From the NCBI GenBank assembly GCA_947165435.1, contig CAMVAI010000008.1:1-55920 (forward strand): 55,920 nt of DNA, in the 5' to 3' direction. Numbering within the stretch: position 1 is the first letter of the stretch; every line of letters begins with the position of its first letter. The notes beneath the pieces are model-generated. The model did not search any database. It was not told the DNA's origin and saw nothing but the letters and a program-made list of their open reading frames with translations. The position numbers and the translations under genes are program-made. Below are positions 24,174-32,822 of this stretch, in pieces. Origin of the DNA: an uncultured Prevotella sp. (GTDB lineage: Bacteria; Bacteroidota; Bacteroidia; Bacteroidales; Bacteroidaceae).

Positions 24174-25406
24174 TTACTGTTTTACCGGTTTGTCGATATG
24201 TCTGTCAAGAGGAATTGTTAGTTCGACGTTGTAGATGTCTGCCTCGTCTTGTATGTTCAGTGTAAAGTTGTTGTCATATAGTAAGTGTAATCGTTGTTTG
24301 ACATTGGCCAGCCCCACGCCGCCTTTCTCCTGGTTGGGCTTGTCGGCCTTGCTGTTTCGGCAACTGAAGTGCAGCTTGTCGCCGTTTGTCGTTGCACGGA
24401 TGTCGATGAAGGAGTCGCGCTGGTAGGATATGCCATGCTTGAAGGCATTCTCGATGAACGAGATGAGCATCAGCGGGGGCACCGTGCGGTCGGGGGTCTC
24501 GGTGGGCAGCTCCACCGTAATCTTCACCCTGTCGGTATAGCGCAGCCGCATCAGCGTGACGTAGTTGCGTATGAAGTCGAACTCGCGGCTGAGCGGTACG
24601 CCGTGCTTGTCGCCCTCGTAGAGCACGAAACGCATCATCTTCGACAGCTCCACGATGGTGTCCTTCGCCTTGTCGGGGTCGATGTCCACCAAGGCGTGGA
24701 TGTTGTTCAGCGTGTTCATGAAGAAGTGGGGGTTGATCTGGTATTTCAGATACTCCAGCTGCTGCTCCAGGTTCTGCCTCTCCAGTTCCGTCAGCTTCTT
24801 CTGGTCGCGGCGTGAGCGGAAATAGCCCTTGATGCCAAGATTGGCTCCGAACAGCAGGATAAGCACCAGCACCGACACAATGTCGTGCTCGCCGATGATG
24901 GCTGGTGGCCTGTGGCGGAACTTATGCTTGCCTTCAGGCTGCGGCCGCTCAAAGCCGTCGTCAAATGGTGGACGCTCCTGTTCGTTGAAATCGGCATCGT
25001 CGTGACGTGGGCGTTCGTCGTGTCGCATGTCGTGCGTTTTGCCGTGTTGCGGGTTGTACATCCTGCCATGCTGCGGGCCGCGAAAAGCCCCTCTGGGGCG
25101 TGTGGAGCACTGGAAGGCGACGAAGCAGCAGACCAGGGCCGCCACACCGGCTATGTATTGCCACCGCTTATGGCGATGGACAAGCAGGGGTGCCAGCAGG
25201 AAGTTGTGAATCAGAAAGAGCAGCAGGTAAACCGAGAAGTGTTGCCATACGGAAAACACTTCGTGCCAGTTGAACTCGGCATTGTCGCTGGTAGTGGCCC
25301 GCAGGTACAAGCTGAGCAGTGGGGCAGCAAAGAGCATGCCCCACATGGCCAGATAGATAAGGTTTTCCTGTCGCGACTGATGCTTCATGAGTTGGCTTAA
25401 CTTCAT
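24174..25406 (-). CDS. LytS-type sensor histidine kinase with His-rich extracytoplasmic loop
   Basis: A 410-residue membrane kinase. Four helices are visible (about 17-36, 53-76, 83-100, 176-196). The loop between helices 3 and 4 (101-174) contains eight His plus many Asp, Arg and Pro and should face outside if the N-terminus is cytoplasmic. The C-terminal part has the His_kinase motif YQINPHFFMNTLNNIHALV with phospho-His near 227, followed by an ATPase domain with SFIENAFKHGI (N-box) and GGVGLANVKQRL (G-box). Start 25406; an internal Met at codon 7 is possible. The loop suggests metal or charged-ligand sensing, which is inference. Confidence 0.9.
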   Translation of the reverse strand: MKLSQLMKHQSRQENLIYLAMWGMLFAAPLLSLYLRATTSDNAEFNWHEVFSVWQHFSVYLLLFLIHNFLLAPLLVHRHKRWQYIAGVAALVCCFVAFQCSTRPRGAFRGPQHGRMYNPQHGKTHDMRHDERPRHDDADFNEQERPPFDDGFERPQPEGKHKFRHRPPAIIGEHDIVSVLVLILLFGANLGIKGYFRSRRDQKKLTELERQNLEQQLEYLKYQINPHFFMNTLNNIHALVDIDPDKAKDTIVELSKMMRFVLYEGDKHGVPLSREFDFIRNYVTLMRLRYTDRVKITVELPTETPDRTVPPLMLISFIENAFKHGISYQRDSFIDIRATTNGDKLHFSCRNSKADKPNQEKGGVGLANVKQRLHLLYDNNFTLNIQDEADIYNVELTIPLDRHIDKPVKQ

Positions 25407-25458
25407 AATGTATAACGTATGTCGAACGGTAAAAATTGTAGCGTGTCAGTCTTTTTTT

Positions 25459-27204
25459 TCACCAGCCACCGCCGGGGCGCCCCGGTCCTGTAGGACCGCC
25501 ACCCATACCGCCACCCATTCCTCCCATGCCGCTCACCGATGTCGATGCCGTGACGGCCTGCGAGCCGGAACCCGTAGTGAGGGTGTAGCTGGTGCCGCTG
25601 GCCAAGCCCGGACAGCTCACCATGACGGTACCGCTGGTAGAGTAGGGGGGCATGGTGAAGATGGCGAGGACTGTCGAACCGTTGCTGACGCTGACCGTGC
25701 CGTTGGCTGTTGCCGAGCCGGATGCCGACAGGATGCCCTGCGTGGTAGAGCCGATGGTGCAGTCTGTACGTCCGCCGATGCCGAAGATGTTGCCGCCGGT
25801 GATGTATAGCTTGCTCTGCTCACCCACGTCGATGCCGCTCTCAGCGCCCCCGGCACCATAGGCCACGATGTTGCCTCCGCTGATGTACATGTTGCCGTTG
25901 GCGTCCAAACCGTCGCTGTTGCTGCCTATGGCAATGATGTTGCCGCCGTTGATGTGCATGTCGCTGGCCGAGTTGAAGGCATCGTCGTAGGCTGCCACCA
26001 TCACGGTGCCGCCGTTCACGATGAGCTGGTTCTTGCTCTCTATGCCCTCGCCGTTGTTGCCGCTGGTGCGTACCATGACGGTGCCGCCGTCAATGACCAC
26101 GTTGTTGTCGGCCTTGATGCCCTTGGGCGATGCCGTGTCGCCGTTGCTGGAGTATTGCCCGCCGGTGGTGATGATGCGTACCGTGCCGCCCTTGATATGG
26201 CAGATGGAGTCGCTGCTGATGCCCTTGCCGCCCGAACCGGTGCTGCGCAGGAACACCTCGCCGCCATACATTGTGAATGTCGAGTCGCACTTGATGCCGG
26301 CCGAACCCTTGGCCTCGCGGTCTTCCGTGTCGTAGGTGCCGTTGCCGGTGGTGACTATGGTGGTGCGCCCGCCGCTCACGACGATGTTGCTCTCGCAGTT
26401 GATGCCCTTCGCTGCCGCTGCCGATACCTCAACGTTTACGATGCCGCCGTTGATATAGATGCCGTCGTTGGCCTTGATGCCGTGGTTCTGTGTCGATTTG
26501 GCATAGATGTTGGTGCCTTTCTCTATGACGATGTAGTCGGCCGAGTGGATGGCGTTGTTGTAGTTGCCATAGACCTCCAGCTTGCCGTCGCCGTTGAACA
26601 GCAGTTTGCCCTTGCAGTACAGGGCACCCTTGTGGCTGTTCTTCGATGTGGTGCCGTCGGTAATCTTGTTTGTGCCCGCCGTCACGATGAATGCCCGCTT
26701 GCCGCTCAGCAGGTTCAGGGCGGCACTGTCGGGGTTGGTGATGCTGACATCGGTCATCAGCACCTCATACTTCTTGTCGCCAACGACGGTGAACGAGCCG
26801 TTGTCCGTCGATCCGGTCAGCACATAGCAAATGCCTTTCTGCGTGCCGTGGTTGGCGGTGATGTGCCCCCCGTTCACCGTCACCTCTACGCCGTTCTCGG
26901 TCTTCGCCGTGGGGTTCGACAGGTCTATGCTCACCCGGGTGCCGAAGGTGTTTTCCGTCAGCGGGTCTTCCGTGGCATCGTCGTAACACGGCGTGGCCGT
27001 GCTCTGCGGCTCGGCGGTAGTCCTGTCTATATCTACGGTAAACTCGGCCAGTTCGCCGGAACCTGCCGTCACCGTGCCGCTGCCGCCAAGCATGTCGCCG
27101 CCGCCGGGCATGCCGTAGAAACCGTAGTCGTCGTCATAGTTGTCGCCTGCCGAGCAGGCTGCCAGGGCGGCTAAAATCATCATCATTCCTGTTGTCCTTT
27201 TCAT
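25459..27204 (-). CDS. Cthe_2159-like carbohydrate-binding lipoprotein
   Basis: A 581-residue secreted lipoprotein. The signal peptide MKRTTGMMMILAALAAC ends in a lipobox (Cys 17). Residues about 120-500 are a repetitive right-handed beta-helix, with recurring GG(T/N)(V/I) turns such as INGGIVNVEV, IKGGTVRIIT and VDGGTVMVRT spaced about 20-30 residues apart. This is the pattern of the Cthe_2159 family, whose founder binds acidic polysaccharide. The C-terminus is Gly/Met/Pro-rich (GMGGMGGGMGGG). Start 27204 is preferred over 27279 because only it gives a lipoprotein signal. It heads an operon with the sensor kinase (52 bp gap) and LytTR regulator, so it may be a surface ligand-binding partner of that system. 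Confidence 0.85.
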   Translation of the reverse strand: MKRTTGMMMILAALAACSAGDNYDDDYGFYGMPGGGDMLGGSGTVTAGSGELAEFTVDIDRTTAEPQSTATPCYDDATEDPLTENTFGTRVSIDLSNPTAKTENGVEVTVNGGHITANHGTQKGICYVLTGSTDNGSFTVVGDKKYEVLMTDVSITNPDSAALNLLSGKRAFIVTAGTNKITDGTTSKNSHKGALYCKGKLLFNGDGKLEVYGNYNNAIHSADYIVIEKGTNIYAKSTQNHGIKANDGIYINGGIVNVEVSAAAAKGINCESNIVVSGGRTTIVTTGNGTYDTEDREAKGSAGIKCDSTFTMYGGEVFLRSTGSGGKGISSDSICHIKGGTVRIITTGGQYSSNGDTASPKGIKADNNVVIDGGTVMVRTSGNNGEGIESKNQLIVNGGTVMVAAYDDAFNSASDMHINGGNIIAIGSNSDGLDANGNMYISGGNIVAYGAGGAESGIDVGEQSKLYITGGNIFGIGGRTDCTIGSTTQGILSASGSATANGTVSVSNGSTVLAIFTMPPYSTSGTVMVSCPGLASGTSYTLTTGSGSQAVTASTSVSGMGGMGGGMGGGPTGPGRPGGGW

Positions 27205-27249
27205 AATGCTATCCGTATTTAGTGAATTATTATTTTCTTTTTGACAGGA

Positions 27250-27279
27250 TAAAGGTATATGAAAAAAGCCGACTCGCAA
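27250..27279 (-). promoter_or_regulatory. Probable promoter of the lipoprotein-kinase-regulator operon
   Basis: TTG (27279-27277), 19 bp and TACCTTTA (27257-27250), one base from the -7 consensus. It overlaps the upstream gene's terminator, so termination and initiation share sequence. Confidence 0.4.
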
Positions 27280-27301
27280 AAAATATTCAGCGAATCGGCT
27301 T
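27261..27301 (-). terminator. Intrinsic terminator of the Ala-rich lipoprotein gene
   Basis: Arms 27290-27301 and 27266-27277 (AAGCCGA-TCGC type, one mismatch) form a 12 bp stem followed on the minus strand by TTTTTT (27267-27262). Confidence 0.75.
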
Positions 27302-27341
27302 GTTCGTTCAGCGAAACATCGTCTCGCTCTTCGGGGCTTCC

Positions 27342-27980
27342 TTAAATGCCCAGCTTGCTCTTGGCGGCAGCGGCGGCATTGTCAACAGCACTGGCGGCCT
27401 TCTCCTTGGCCTTCTCCTTGGCGTCTTCCACCTTCTGCTTGGCAGCCTCCTTCACCTCGTTGGCCTTGTCGGCTGCGGCAGCCTTGCCTTCCTCAACCTT
27501 CTGGTTCACGGCGTCCACGGCAGCGTCCTTGGCATCGCCGGCAGCACTGGTCACGGCGTCCTTGGCACCATCAACCTGGTCCAGCAGACCGCTGACGATG
27601 CTGGCGGGCTCGGCTTCGGTAATGGCCGACACGGCAGCAGCCACAGCGGCATTGTCGCCTACCACGCTCTTGATCTTGTCGGCATTGCTCTTCAGATACT
27701 CTTGCACCTTGGCCACATATTCCTTGGCCACTTCAGGGTTCTCCTTGATTAGCTCGGCCACTTTCTCCTTCACGGTTTCCAGCGTCTGCTGCAGCTTGTT
27801 GGCATCGCCGGCCTCCAGATTGGCACTCAGCTCGCTCACGATGCCTTCGGCTGCCTCGTCGGCAGCGGCCTGAACGACGGCTGCGCTGTCCACGGCCTCG
27901 CTCTGTTGCTGGGTCTTGTTACCACACGATGTCAGTCCGATGGCTGCTATGGCCATCACGGTAAACAACATTTTCTTCAT
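27342..27980 (-). CDS. Ala/Lys/Glu-rich coiled-coil lipoprotein
   Basis: A 212-residue lipoprotein with signal MKKMLFTVMAIAAIGLTSC (Cys 19). The mature part is almost entirely helical: residues 60-130 are amphipathic and the last 80 are an Ala-Lys-Glu-Asp repeat (AKEKAKEKAASAVDNAA) resembling late-embryogenesis-abundant or apolipoprotein-like sequences. No enzyme motif is present. Probably an abundant envelope-associated structural or stress protein in the periplasm or outer membrane; function unknown. Monocistronic, with a terminator downstream and a -7 box (28067-28060) upstream. Confidence 0.85.
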   Translation of the reverse strand: MKKMLFTVMAIAAIGLTSCGNKTQQQSEAVDSAAVVQAAADEAAEGIVSELSANLEAGDANKLQQTLETVKEKVAELIKENPEVAKEYVAKVQEYLKSNADKIKSVVGDNAAVAAAVSAITEAEPASIVSGLLDQVDGAKDAVTSAAGDAKDAAVDAVNQKVEEGKAAAADKANEVKEAAKQKVEDAKEKAKEKAASAVDNAAAAAKSKLGI

Positions 27981-28054
27981 CGTTTTCTTTCTCCTTTTCT
28001 AATGTTTAGTGAATAATGTTTCTGTTCTCTCTCTCAAAATAGGTGATATAAATC

Positions 28055-28101
28055 GGGGGCAAAGATAAACGTTTTTTCCTTTCGTTATATCATTTGCCCC
28101 C
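28055..28101. repeat. Inverted repeat over a -7 box
   Basis: GGGGGCAAA (28055-28063) and TTTGCCCCC (28093-28101) are perfect complements. The left arm overlaps TATCTTTG (28067-28060), the -7 box of the lipoprotein gene on the minus strand. It could be an operator or the terminator of exoA. Confidence 0.45.
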
Positions 28102-28117
28102 GTTATTTTAGTTTTTT

Positions 28118-28870
28118 TTAATCTTTCAGCACCAGCTCTACCGGACAGTGGTCTGACCCCATAATGTCGGTGTGTATCTTCGCGTCTTCTATTTCCGGTC
28201 GCAGCCTTTCGGAGGCTACAAAGTAGTCGATGCGCCATCCGGCATTCTTCTGGCGGGCCTGAAAGCGGTACGACCACCACGAGTAGGTGACCTGCTCCGG
28301 ATAGAGCGTGCGGAACGTGTCGATGAATCCGCTATTTAATAATAAGGTGAATTTCTCGCGCTCCTGGTCTGTGAATCCTGCGTTCTGCCGGTTGCTCTTG
28401 GGGTTCTTCAGGTCTATCTCCTCGTGGGCCACGTTCAGGTCGCCGCACAGTATCACGGGCTTCCTGGCGTCGAGGGCCGCGAGATAGCTGCGGAAGTCGT
28501 CTTCCCACCGCATGCGGTATTCGAGGCGTTTCAGCCCGTCTTGCGAGTTCGGCGTGTAGCAGCATACCAGGTAGAACCGCTCCGTCTCTATCGTGATGAC
28601 GCGCCCCTCATGGTCGTGCTCGTCAATGCCGATGCCGTAAGTGACGCTCAGCGGCTCGTGGCGCGTGAAAATCGCCGTGCCCGAATAGCCCTTCTTCTCG
28701 GCATAGTTCCAGTATGCCCGGTAGCCCTCGAACTGGAGGTCCAGCTGCCCCTCTTGCATCTTTGTCTCTTGCAGACAAAAGAAATCAGCGTCCATCTGCC
28801 TGAAGATGTCGCTGAATCCCTTTCCTTCACAGGCCCGTAGCCCGTTGACGTTCCAACTGATAAGTCTCAT
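28118..28870 (-). CDS. Exodeoxyribonuclease III / AP endonuclease
   Basis: A 250-residue exonuclease III-family enzyme (xth/exoA) that cuts DNA at abasic sites in base excision repair. Motifs: LISWNVNGLRA (metal Asn), FFCLQETKM (metal Glu), GYSGTAIFTR, CYTPNSQ, ILCGDLNVAHEEIDLKNPK (catalytic Asp-Asn), YSWWSYRFQAR, GWRIDYF and MGSDHCPVEL (catalytic Asp-His) at the end. The length is normal. It lies 45 bp downstream of ribH on the same strand and may be co-transcribed. Confidence 0.95.
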   Translation of the reverse strand: MRLISWNVNGLRACEGKGFSDIFRQMDADFFCLQETKMQEGQLDLQFEGYRAYWNYAEKKGYSGTAIFTRHEPLSVTYGIGIDEHDHEGRVITIETERFYLVCCYTPNSQDGLKRLEYRMRWEDDFRSYLAALDARKPVILCGDLNVAHEEIDLKNPKSNRQNAGFTDQEREKFTLLLNSGFIDTFRTLYPEQVTYSWWSYRFQARQKNAGWRIDYFVASERLRPEIEDAKIHTDIMGSDHCPVELVLKD

Positions 28871-28915
28871 AATAGTCCGTCTGTTAAGAAATGAGTCATG
28901 CCGATGGCCGCTGGT

Positions 28916-29386
28916 TCAGAACTTGGCCATCTTGATGGCTACTACGGCACACTCGTCGCCCTTGTTGCCTAAGCGGCCGCCTGCGCGGTCTTGAGCCTGC
29001 TGCAGGTTCTCCGTGGTCAGCAGCCCATACACCACGGGTATGTTGCTTGTGGCGTTCAGTCGGGCAATGCCTGCCGTGACGCCCTGGCAGATGTAGTCGA
29101 AATGGGGTGTCTCGCCGCGTATCACGCTGCCCAGAATGATGACGGCGTCGTAGCCGTCGTTCAGCGTCATCTGGTGGGCACCGTATATCAGCTCAAACGA
29201 GCCGGGCACCGTCTTTACGTGTATGTTCTCCGGCAGCGCGCCGTGGCGCTCCAGGGTAGAAACACAGCCGTCGAGCAGTGCCCCGGTGATTTCGGGGTTC
29301 CACTCGGCGACTACAATACCGAATATCATGTTCGAGGCGTCAGGCACCTTTTCCAGATTGTATTCCGACAGGTTTTTTGTTGCCAT
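28916..29386 (-). CDS. ribH: 6,7-dimethyl-8-ribityllumazine synthase
   Basis: A 156-residue lumazine synthase, the penultimate step of riboflavin synthesis, condensing the ribityl-uracil intermediate with dihydroxybutanone phosphate. Motifs: [36 protein letters not shown] (catalytic His) and [19 protein letters not shown]. Start 29386 (MATKNLSEY) is chosen because an earlier Met at 29413 would run into the preceding gene's coding end. It follows the TPR gene by 4 bp, a tight pairing also common in related genomes. Confidence 0.96.
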   Translation of the reverse strand: MATKNLSEYNLEKVPDASNMIFGIVVAEWNPEITGALLDGCVSTLERHGALPENIHVKTVPGSFELIYGAHQMTLNDGYDAVIILGSVIRGETPHFDYICQGVTAGIARLNATSNIPVVYGLLTTENLQQAQDRAGGRLGNKGDECAVVAIKMAKF

Positions 29387-29390
29387 AGCC

Positions 29391-30047
29391 TTATTTGGTA
29401 CTTGCCCGCTCAATATACTTGTCGATAGACTGATACTGCATCGAGTTGAAGTATTTCTCCTTCACCTCCTGATAGAGCTTCAGGGCCTCGTCCTGCTTGT
29501 TCTGGCTTTCCAGAATCTCGCCGGCCTGAATCAGGAACGTCGGCGACAGCGAGTTGTTGTCGGCCATCTTGGCTGCCTTCTTCAGACACTCCACAGCCTT
29601 GTCCAGCTGCTTCAGGTTGGCGTAGGCATTGCCCAAGGCTCCCATAGCTGCCGGGGTAATCATCTGGTCGTCCTTGCCGTCGAAGTCCTCCAGGGCGTTC
29701 ACGGCTTCCTGCCATTTGCCCAGGTTGGCCTGGCAGAGGCCGATGTACAGCTGGGCCAGGTTGCCTGCGTCGGTAGAGCTGTAGTCGCTGGCCACTTTCT
29801 GGAAGCCCGTCAGCGCCTTGTCGAACTGCTGCTGGTCGAACAGCTCCTGGCTCTTGGCCAGCTCGGTGCTGGCCTCGTTGGCGCGAGGCTCCAGATAATA
29901 GTTGTTGCACAGGATGCAGCCTACTACGATGACGATGACTGCGCATACGCATCCGATGATGGCCTTCTTGTTCTTCTCGAAGAAGGCTTCTGTCTTGTTA
30001 ATCTGCTCTTCGGTTACGGGAGCAGCTTGTTGTGTTTTGTTTGCCAT
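29391..30047 (-). CDS. Membrane-anchored tetratricopeptide repeat protein
   Basis: A 218-residue protein. An N-terminal cytoplasmic stretch of about 33 residues precedes one helix ([17 protein letters not shown], about 35-52). The rest is TPR: repeats near [56 protein letters not shown] and [20 protein letters not shown]. The layout resembles YfgM-type periplasmic scaffold proteins, but the family is broad. Start 30047 (MANKTQQ) is chosen because the long upstream extension is unlike protein and crosses a promoter. It is co-transcribed with ribH. Confidence 0.88.
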   Translation of the reverse strand: MANKTQQAAPVTEEQINKTEAFFEKNKKAIIGCVCAVIVIVVGCILCNNYYLEPRANEASTELAKSQELFDQQQFDKALTGFQKVASDYSSTDAGNLAQLYIGLCQANLGKWQEAVNALEDFDGKDDQMITPAAMGALGNAYANLKQLDKAVECLKKAAKMADNNSLSPTFLIQAGEILESQNKQDEALKLYQEVKEKYFNSMQYQSIDKYIERASTK

Positions 30048-30089
30048 TATTCTTGTTGTTTTTTTATCTTTTCGGACATAAATCGGCTG

Positions 30090-30097
30090 CAAAGGTA
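30090..30097 (-). promoter_or_regulatory. -7 box of the TPR-ribH operon
   Basis: TACCTTTG on the minus strand would give a leader of about 35 nt. No good TTG lies at the ideal distance. Confidence 0.4.
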
Positions 30098-30231
30098 CGA
30101 AAAAAATAAGAATAAAGAAATAAAAACCAAAAATTATTTCGTAACTTTGGAAGAAAAAGCAATCTTTTTTGAAACTACCAAACTTTATTATCACAAAATA
30201 GGCTTTGAACAGCTTAATAAACGTGAAATCG

Positions 30232-30262
30232 TTGCCCGATTCGGATAGTTTTTGTACCTTTG
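30232..30262 (+). promoter_or_regulatory. Promoter of the LolA-like gene
   Basis: TTG (30232-30234), a 20 bp spacer and TACCTTTG (30255-30262) match the consensus. The leader would be only about 15 nt. Confidence 0.65.
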
Positions 30263-30281
30263 CGCCATAATTCATATCAAG

Positions 30282-30965
30282 ATGAAAACAATGAACCGAT
30301 GGATGCTGACCGCCCTCTTCTTGCTCTGCGGTCTGCTGGCCGTGCAGGCACAGATACCTGCCGAGGTGAGCGAGATGATGCGTAAGTGTGAGGCAAACAT
30401 GAACCATGCCTCCGGTTGCGAGTACGACATGAACGTACACGTGAGCATGATGGTGATGTCGATAGACATGAAGATGGTCATAGCCCAGAAGAACGGCAAG
30501 TCGCTCGTGCGCACATCGATGAGCAAGATGGGGCGCGAGATGACTACGGAGAACGGGTTCGACGGACACCAGTCGTGGTCTTTCAAGCATGTGAAGCTGA
30601 CCGACAAGGACAAGAAAAAAGGCAAGGAATACAAAGACACGCTCACCATCACCAAGGGTGGCAAGGCAGAGAAAGACGACGAGTTCGAGCTGGAGTTCGA
30701 CTTCGACAAGAGCTACCGTAAGGCCACTGTCAAGCAGTCGGGCCGCTACAAGGTCATCACGTTCAGCAACCCTGTTGACAAGGACGACCCGAAGAAGGTG
30801 ACGGTGAAGGTGGACACCGAGAAGATGCTGCTGCGCGAGGTGTCGATGAAGGAGAGCATCGCCAAGATAACGATGACGGTGACACGCGTGAAGTATGGTG
30901 TCAGCGACAACTTCTTCGTGCTCGAAACATCGAAATTCCCTGGGGCGGTCATCGTCAGGAAATAA
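30282..30965 (+). CDS. Secreted LolA-like protein
   Basis: A 227-residue exported protein with a signal peptide ending about AVQAQ (residue 24). The mature part is beta-rich with alternating charged strands. The ending, VKYGVSDNFFVLETSKFPGA, resembles the C-terminal strand of Bacteroidetes LolA-family lipoprotein carriers. A highly charged middle loop (KLTDKDKKKGKEYKD) is unusual. The start at 30282 (or Met 4) agrees with the promoter; the frame from 30252 begins within the -7 box. Periplasmic carrier of a lipid or lipoprotein is a fold-level guess. Confidence 0.6.
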   Translation: MKTMNRWMLTALFLLCGLLAVQAQIPAEVSEMMRKCEANMNHASGCEYDMNVHVSMMVMSIDMKMVIAQKNGKSLVRTSMSKMGREMTTENGFDGHQSWSFKHVKLTDKDKKKGKEYKDTLTITKGGKAEKDDEFELEFDFDKSYRKATVKQSGRYKVITFSNPVDKDDPKKVTVKVDTEKMLLREVSMKESIAKITMTVTRVKYGVSDNFFVLETSKFPGAVIVRK

Positions 30966-31014
30966 CGATGTGCCGTCAGCGTCACTGGCGTTTATCCCGC
31001 GCCCTTTCTACATG

Positions 31015-31045
31015 CAAAGGTACGATGAATAATCCAAATCTCCAA
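31015..31045 (-). promoter_or_regulatory. Consensus promoter pointing antisense into the LolA-like gene
   Basis: On the minus strand TTG (31045-31043), a 20 bp spacer and TACCTTTG (31022-31015) are a perfect match. No gene starts downstream on that strand; transcription would run antisense across 30282-30965. It may make an antisense RNA or be a relic. Confidence 0.45.
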
Positions 31046-31055
31046 ATTTATTATA

Positions 31056-31139
31056 AATTTAGTGGATGTAATCGCCCGATTTGCATTATTTTTGAGGATT
31101 GAACCACTAAATTCATATTCGGAAACTCTACTTCCGAAT
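31056..31139. repeat. Two inverted repeats upstream of the GH16 gene
   Basis: AATTTAGTGG (31056-31065) pairs with CCACTAAATT (31104-31113), and ATTCGGAA (31117-31124) pairs with TTCCGAAT (31132-31139). They fill the gap before the GH16 gene; no promoter box for that gene was recognised. They may be operators, or the second may be a hairpin leader. Confidence 0.55.
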
Positions 31140-31210
31140 TTTCGTACAGCCCAACCCTGTCAGAAGATGAGATAGAGGCGTTGTAAGAAGCCTAAAATGT
31201 CACAGAGTGT

Positions 31211-32038
31211 ATGATAAAGAATTTGCTATGCGGCTTACTGTTGGCGTTTTTTGCCAGTGATGCCGGACATGTTAAAGCCCAAGCGGCGAAGGGCGAGTGG
31301 CAACTGGTGTTCAGGGATGAGTTCCGGCAGAAGAACGGGAGTCAGCCTGACGTGCGATACTGGAGTTGCTCACCCCGGGGATGGAGCACGTGGAACCGGT
31401 GGATCAGCGACTCGCGAAGTGTGGCTTTTATCCGCAACGGCAAGCTGGTGTGCCGGGCCATTCGTAACATGGAGAATCCTGCTGATACCGCCCAGATGCT
31501 GACGGGGGCCGTGGAGACGCGGGGTAAGTTTACGTTCCTATACGGAAAGATAGAGGTGCGTGCGAAGACCAACCTGCATGTCGGCAATTTCCCTGCCATC
31601 TGGCTGATGCCCCAGCCGCCGGCAGACCCCAATCCTGAGGGAGGTGAAATAGATATTCTTGAAACGTTCGGCATTCATAACGACACCTTCCATAGTGTCC
31701 ATACCCACTGGACAGCCAATCTGAAGCATACAGTTCCAAAAAATCAGTTCCCCTCCTATAGGGTGGGTATCGAGCGATGGCATGTCTATGGTTTGGAGTG
31801 GACACCCAATAGTCTTGTCTTTACGATAGACGGTGTCGTCACGGGTATTTATAGGAAGTCAACAGATCCTGTGGCTTTGGCCAATAAACAGTGGCCTTTC
31901 GACAAGCCGTTTTACATCATACTCAACCAAAGCGTCAGGACATTCGGCACACCATTTGGCGGCGACCCAGACCTGGACTATGTCTATGAGACGGAGTTCG
32001 ACTGGGTGAGGGTGTACCAGCGGAAAGGCACTAAATAA
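31211..32038 (+). CDS. Secreted glycoside hydrolase family 16 enzyme
   Basis: A 275-residue secreted GH16 enzyme (beta-jelly-roll), which cuts beta-1,3/1,4 glucans or galactans. The signal peptide runs to about residue 24 (GHVKAQ). The catalytic motif is GGEIDILETFG near residue 143, the E-x-D-x-x-E form with nucleophile and acid/base Glu. Other family marks are WQLVFRDEF, GKIEVRAKT, GNFPAIWLMP and FYIILNQSV. There is no binding module. It is convergent with the first GT2 of locus B (8 bp overlap), so it may trim or release the polysaccharide made there; a dietary glucan is the alternative. Confidence 0.92.
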   Translation: MIKNLLCGLLLAFFASDAGHVKAQAAKGEWQLVFRDEFRQKNGSQPDVRYWSCSPRGWSTWNRWISDSRSVAFIRNGKLVCRAIRNMENPADTAQMLTGAVETRGKFTFLYGKIEVRAKTNLHVGNFPAIWLMPQPPADPNPEGGEIDILETFGIHNDTFHSVHTHWTANLKHTVPKNQFPSYRVGIERWHVYGLEWTPNSLVFTIDGVVTGIYRKSTDPVALANKQWPFDKPFYIILNQSVRTFGTPFGGDPDLDYVYETEFDWVRVYQRKGTK

Positions 32039-32792
32039 GGCTTTTGTAAAAAGCCTTGAAGGCATAACTGACAAAATAGAACGTAGATCGAAGCAGCGAT
32101 AAGTGTTCGATGTCTCTGTAGATGCTCCATTGCCATTGGATGACCTCCATTTTGTTGGCAGATACAGAAGTGCTGTTGACCCTATAGGCAGCCAAGGTGG
32201 TGCCTGTGTTCTTGGCCCTATACCCTTGTTTCAAAATTGCTAGCCACATCACGTAATCCTCGTGGTGAATGTCCTGAATAGTGACTTTGCCCACTTTCCT
32301 GGTATCGTAAATGCCAGTTAAGTTGCCTATGACGTTGCCGTAGAGCAACGACCGATAGGTAGCGTATCGTGGTGCGGTCACGATACGGTTGCTGCGCATT
32401 CCATTCTCGTCTATCTTTTCATAGTTGGAAAACACGATGGCTGTGCGATTGTCTTTGAAAAGTGCCAGTTGTTGCTCTAATTTCTGTGGAAACCACAAAT
32501 CGTCGCTATCCAGAAAAGCTATGTATCGTCCCTTTGCTGCTTGTACACCTATATTCCTTGGGGCTGACGGCATTCCCTTGGGATTGTTATTCTGCAGCAC
32601 CCTAATCCGCCTGTCTTTAGCAGCATATTCTTGGGCAATCTGATAGGAATCGTCGGAAGAACAGTCGTCGATGATAAGTAGTTCCCAGTGCCTGAATGTC
32701 TGGTTGATGACAGACTCAATGGAAGCACCCAAAAAAGGTGCCGAATTGTACAATGGCATCACGACAGAAACTGTTCTTGTTGTTGCTTCCAT
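32031..32792 (-). CDS. Family 2 glycosyltransferase
   Basis: A 253-residue GT2 (GT-A) enzyme with SVVMPLYNSAPFLGASIESV at the N-terminus, LIIDDCSSDDS near 38, PRNIGVQAAKGRYIAFLDSDD near 82 (DxD metal site) and KITIQDIHHEDYVMWLAILK-like acceptor region near 170 (HHED base). No membrane segment is obvious except a weakly hydrophobic end. It is the last gene of the locus B operon, 30 bp after the GT4 gene. Sugar specificity unknown. Confidence 0.88.
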   Translation of the reverse strand: MEATTRTVSVVMPLYNSAPFLGASIESVINQTFRHWELLIIDDCSSDDSYQIAQEYAAKDRRIRVLQNNNPKGMPSAPRNIGVQAAKGRYIAFLDSDDLWFPQKLEQQLALFKDNRTAIVFSNYEKIDENGMRSNRIVTAPRYATYRSLLYGNVIGNLTGIYDTRKVGKVTIQDIHHEDYVMWLAILKQGYRAKNTGTTLAAYRVNSTSVSANKMEVIQWQWSIYRDIEHLSLLRSTFYFVSYAFKAFYKSLI

Positions 32793-32822
32793 ATCAAATA
32801 TAACGTAACAGATGCGATTCTA

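Noticed and set aside
25954..27174. 406-residue plus-strand frame opposite the beta-helix lipoprotein
   Set aside because: Val/Asp/Ala/His-rich shadow typical of the complement of a biased gene; the minus-strand protein has a lipobox and repeats.
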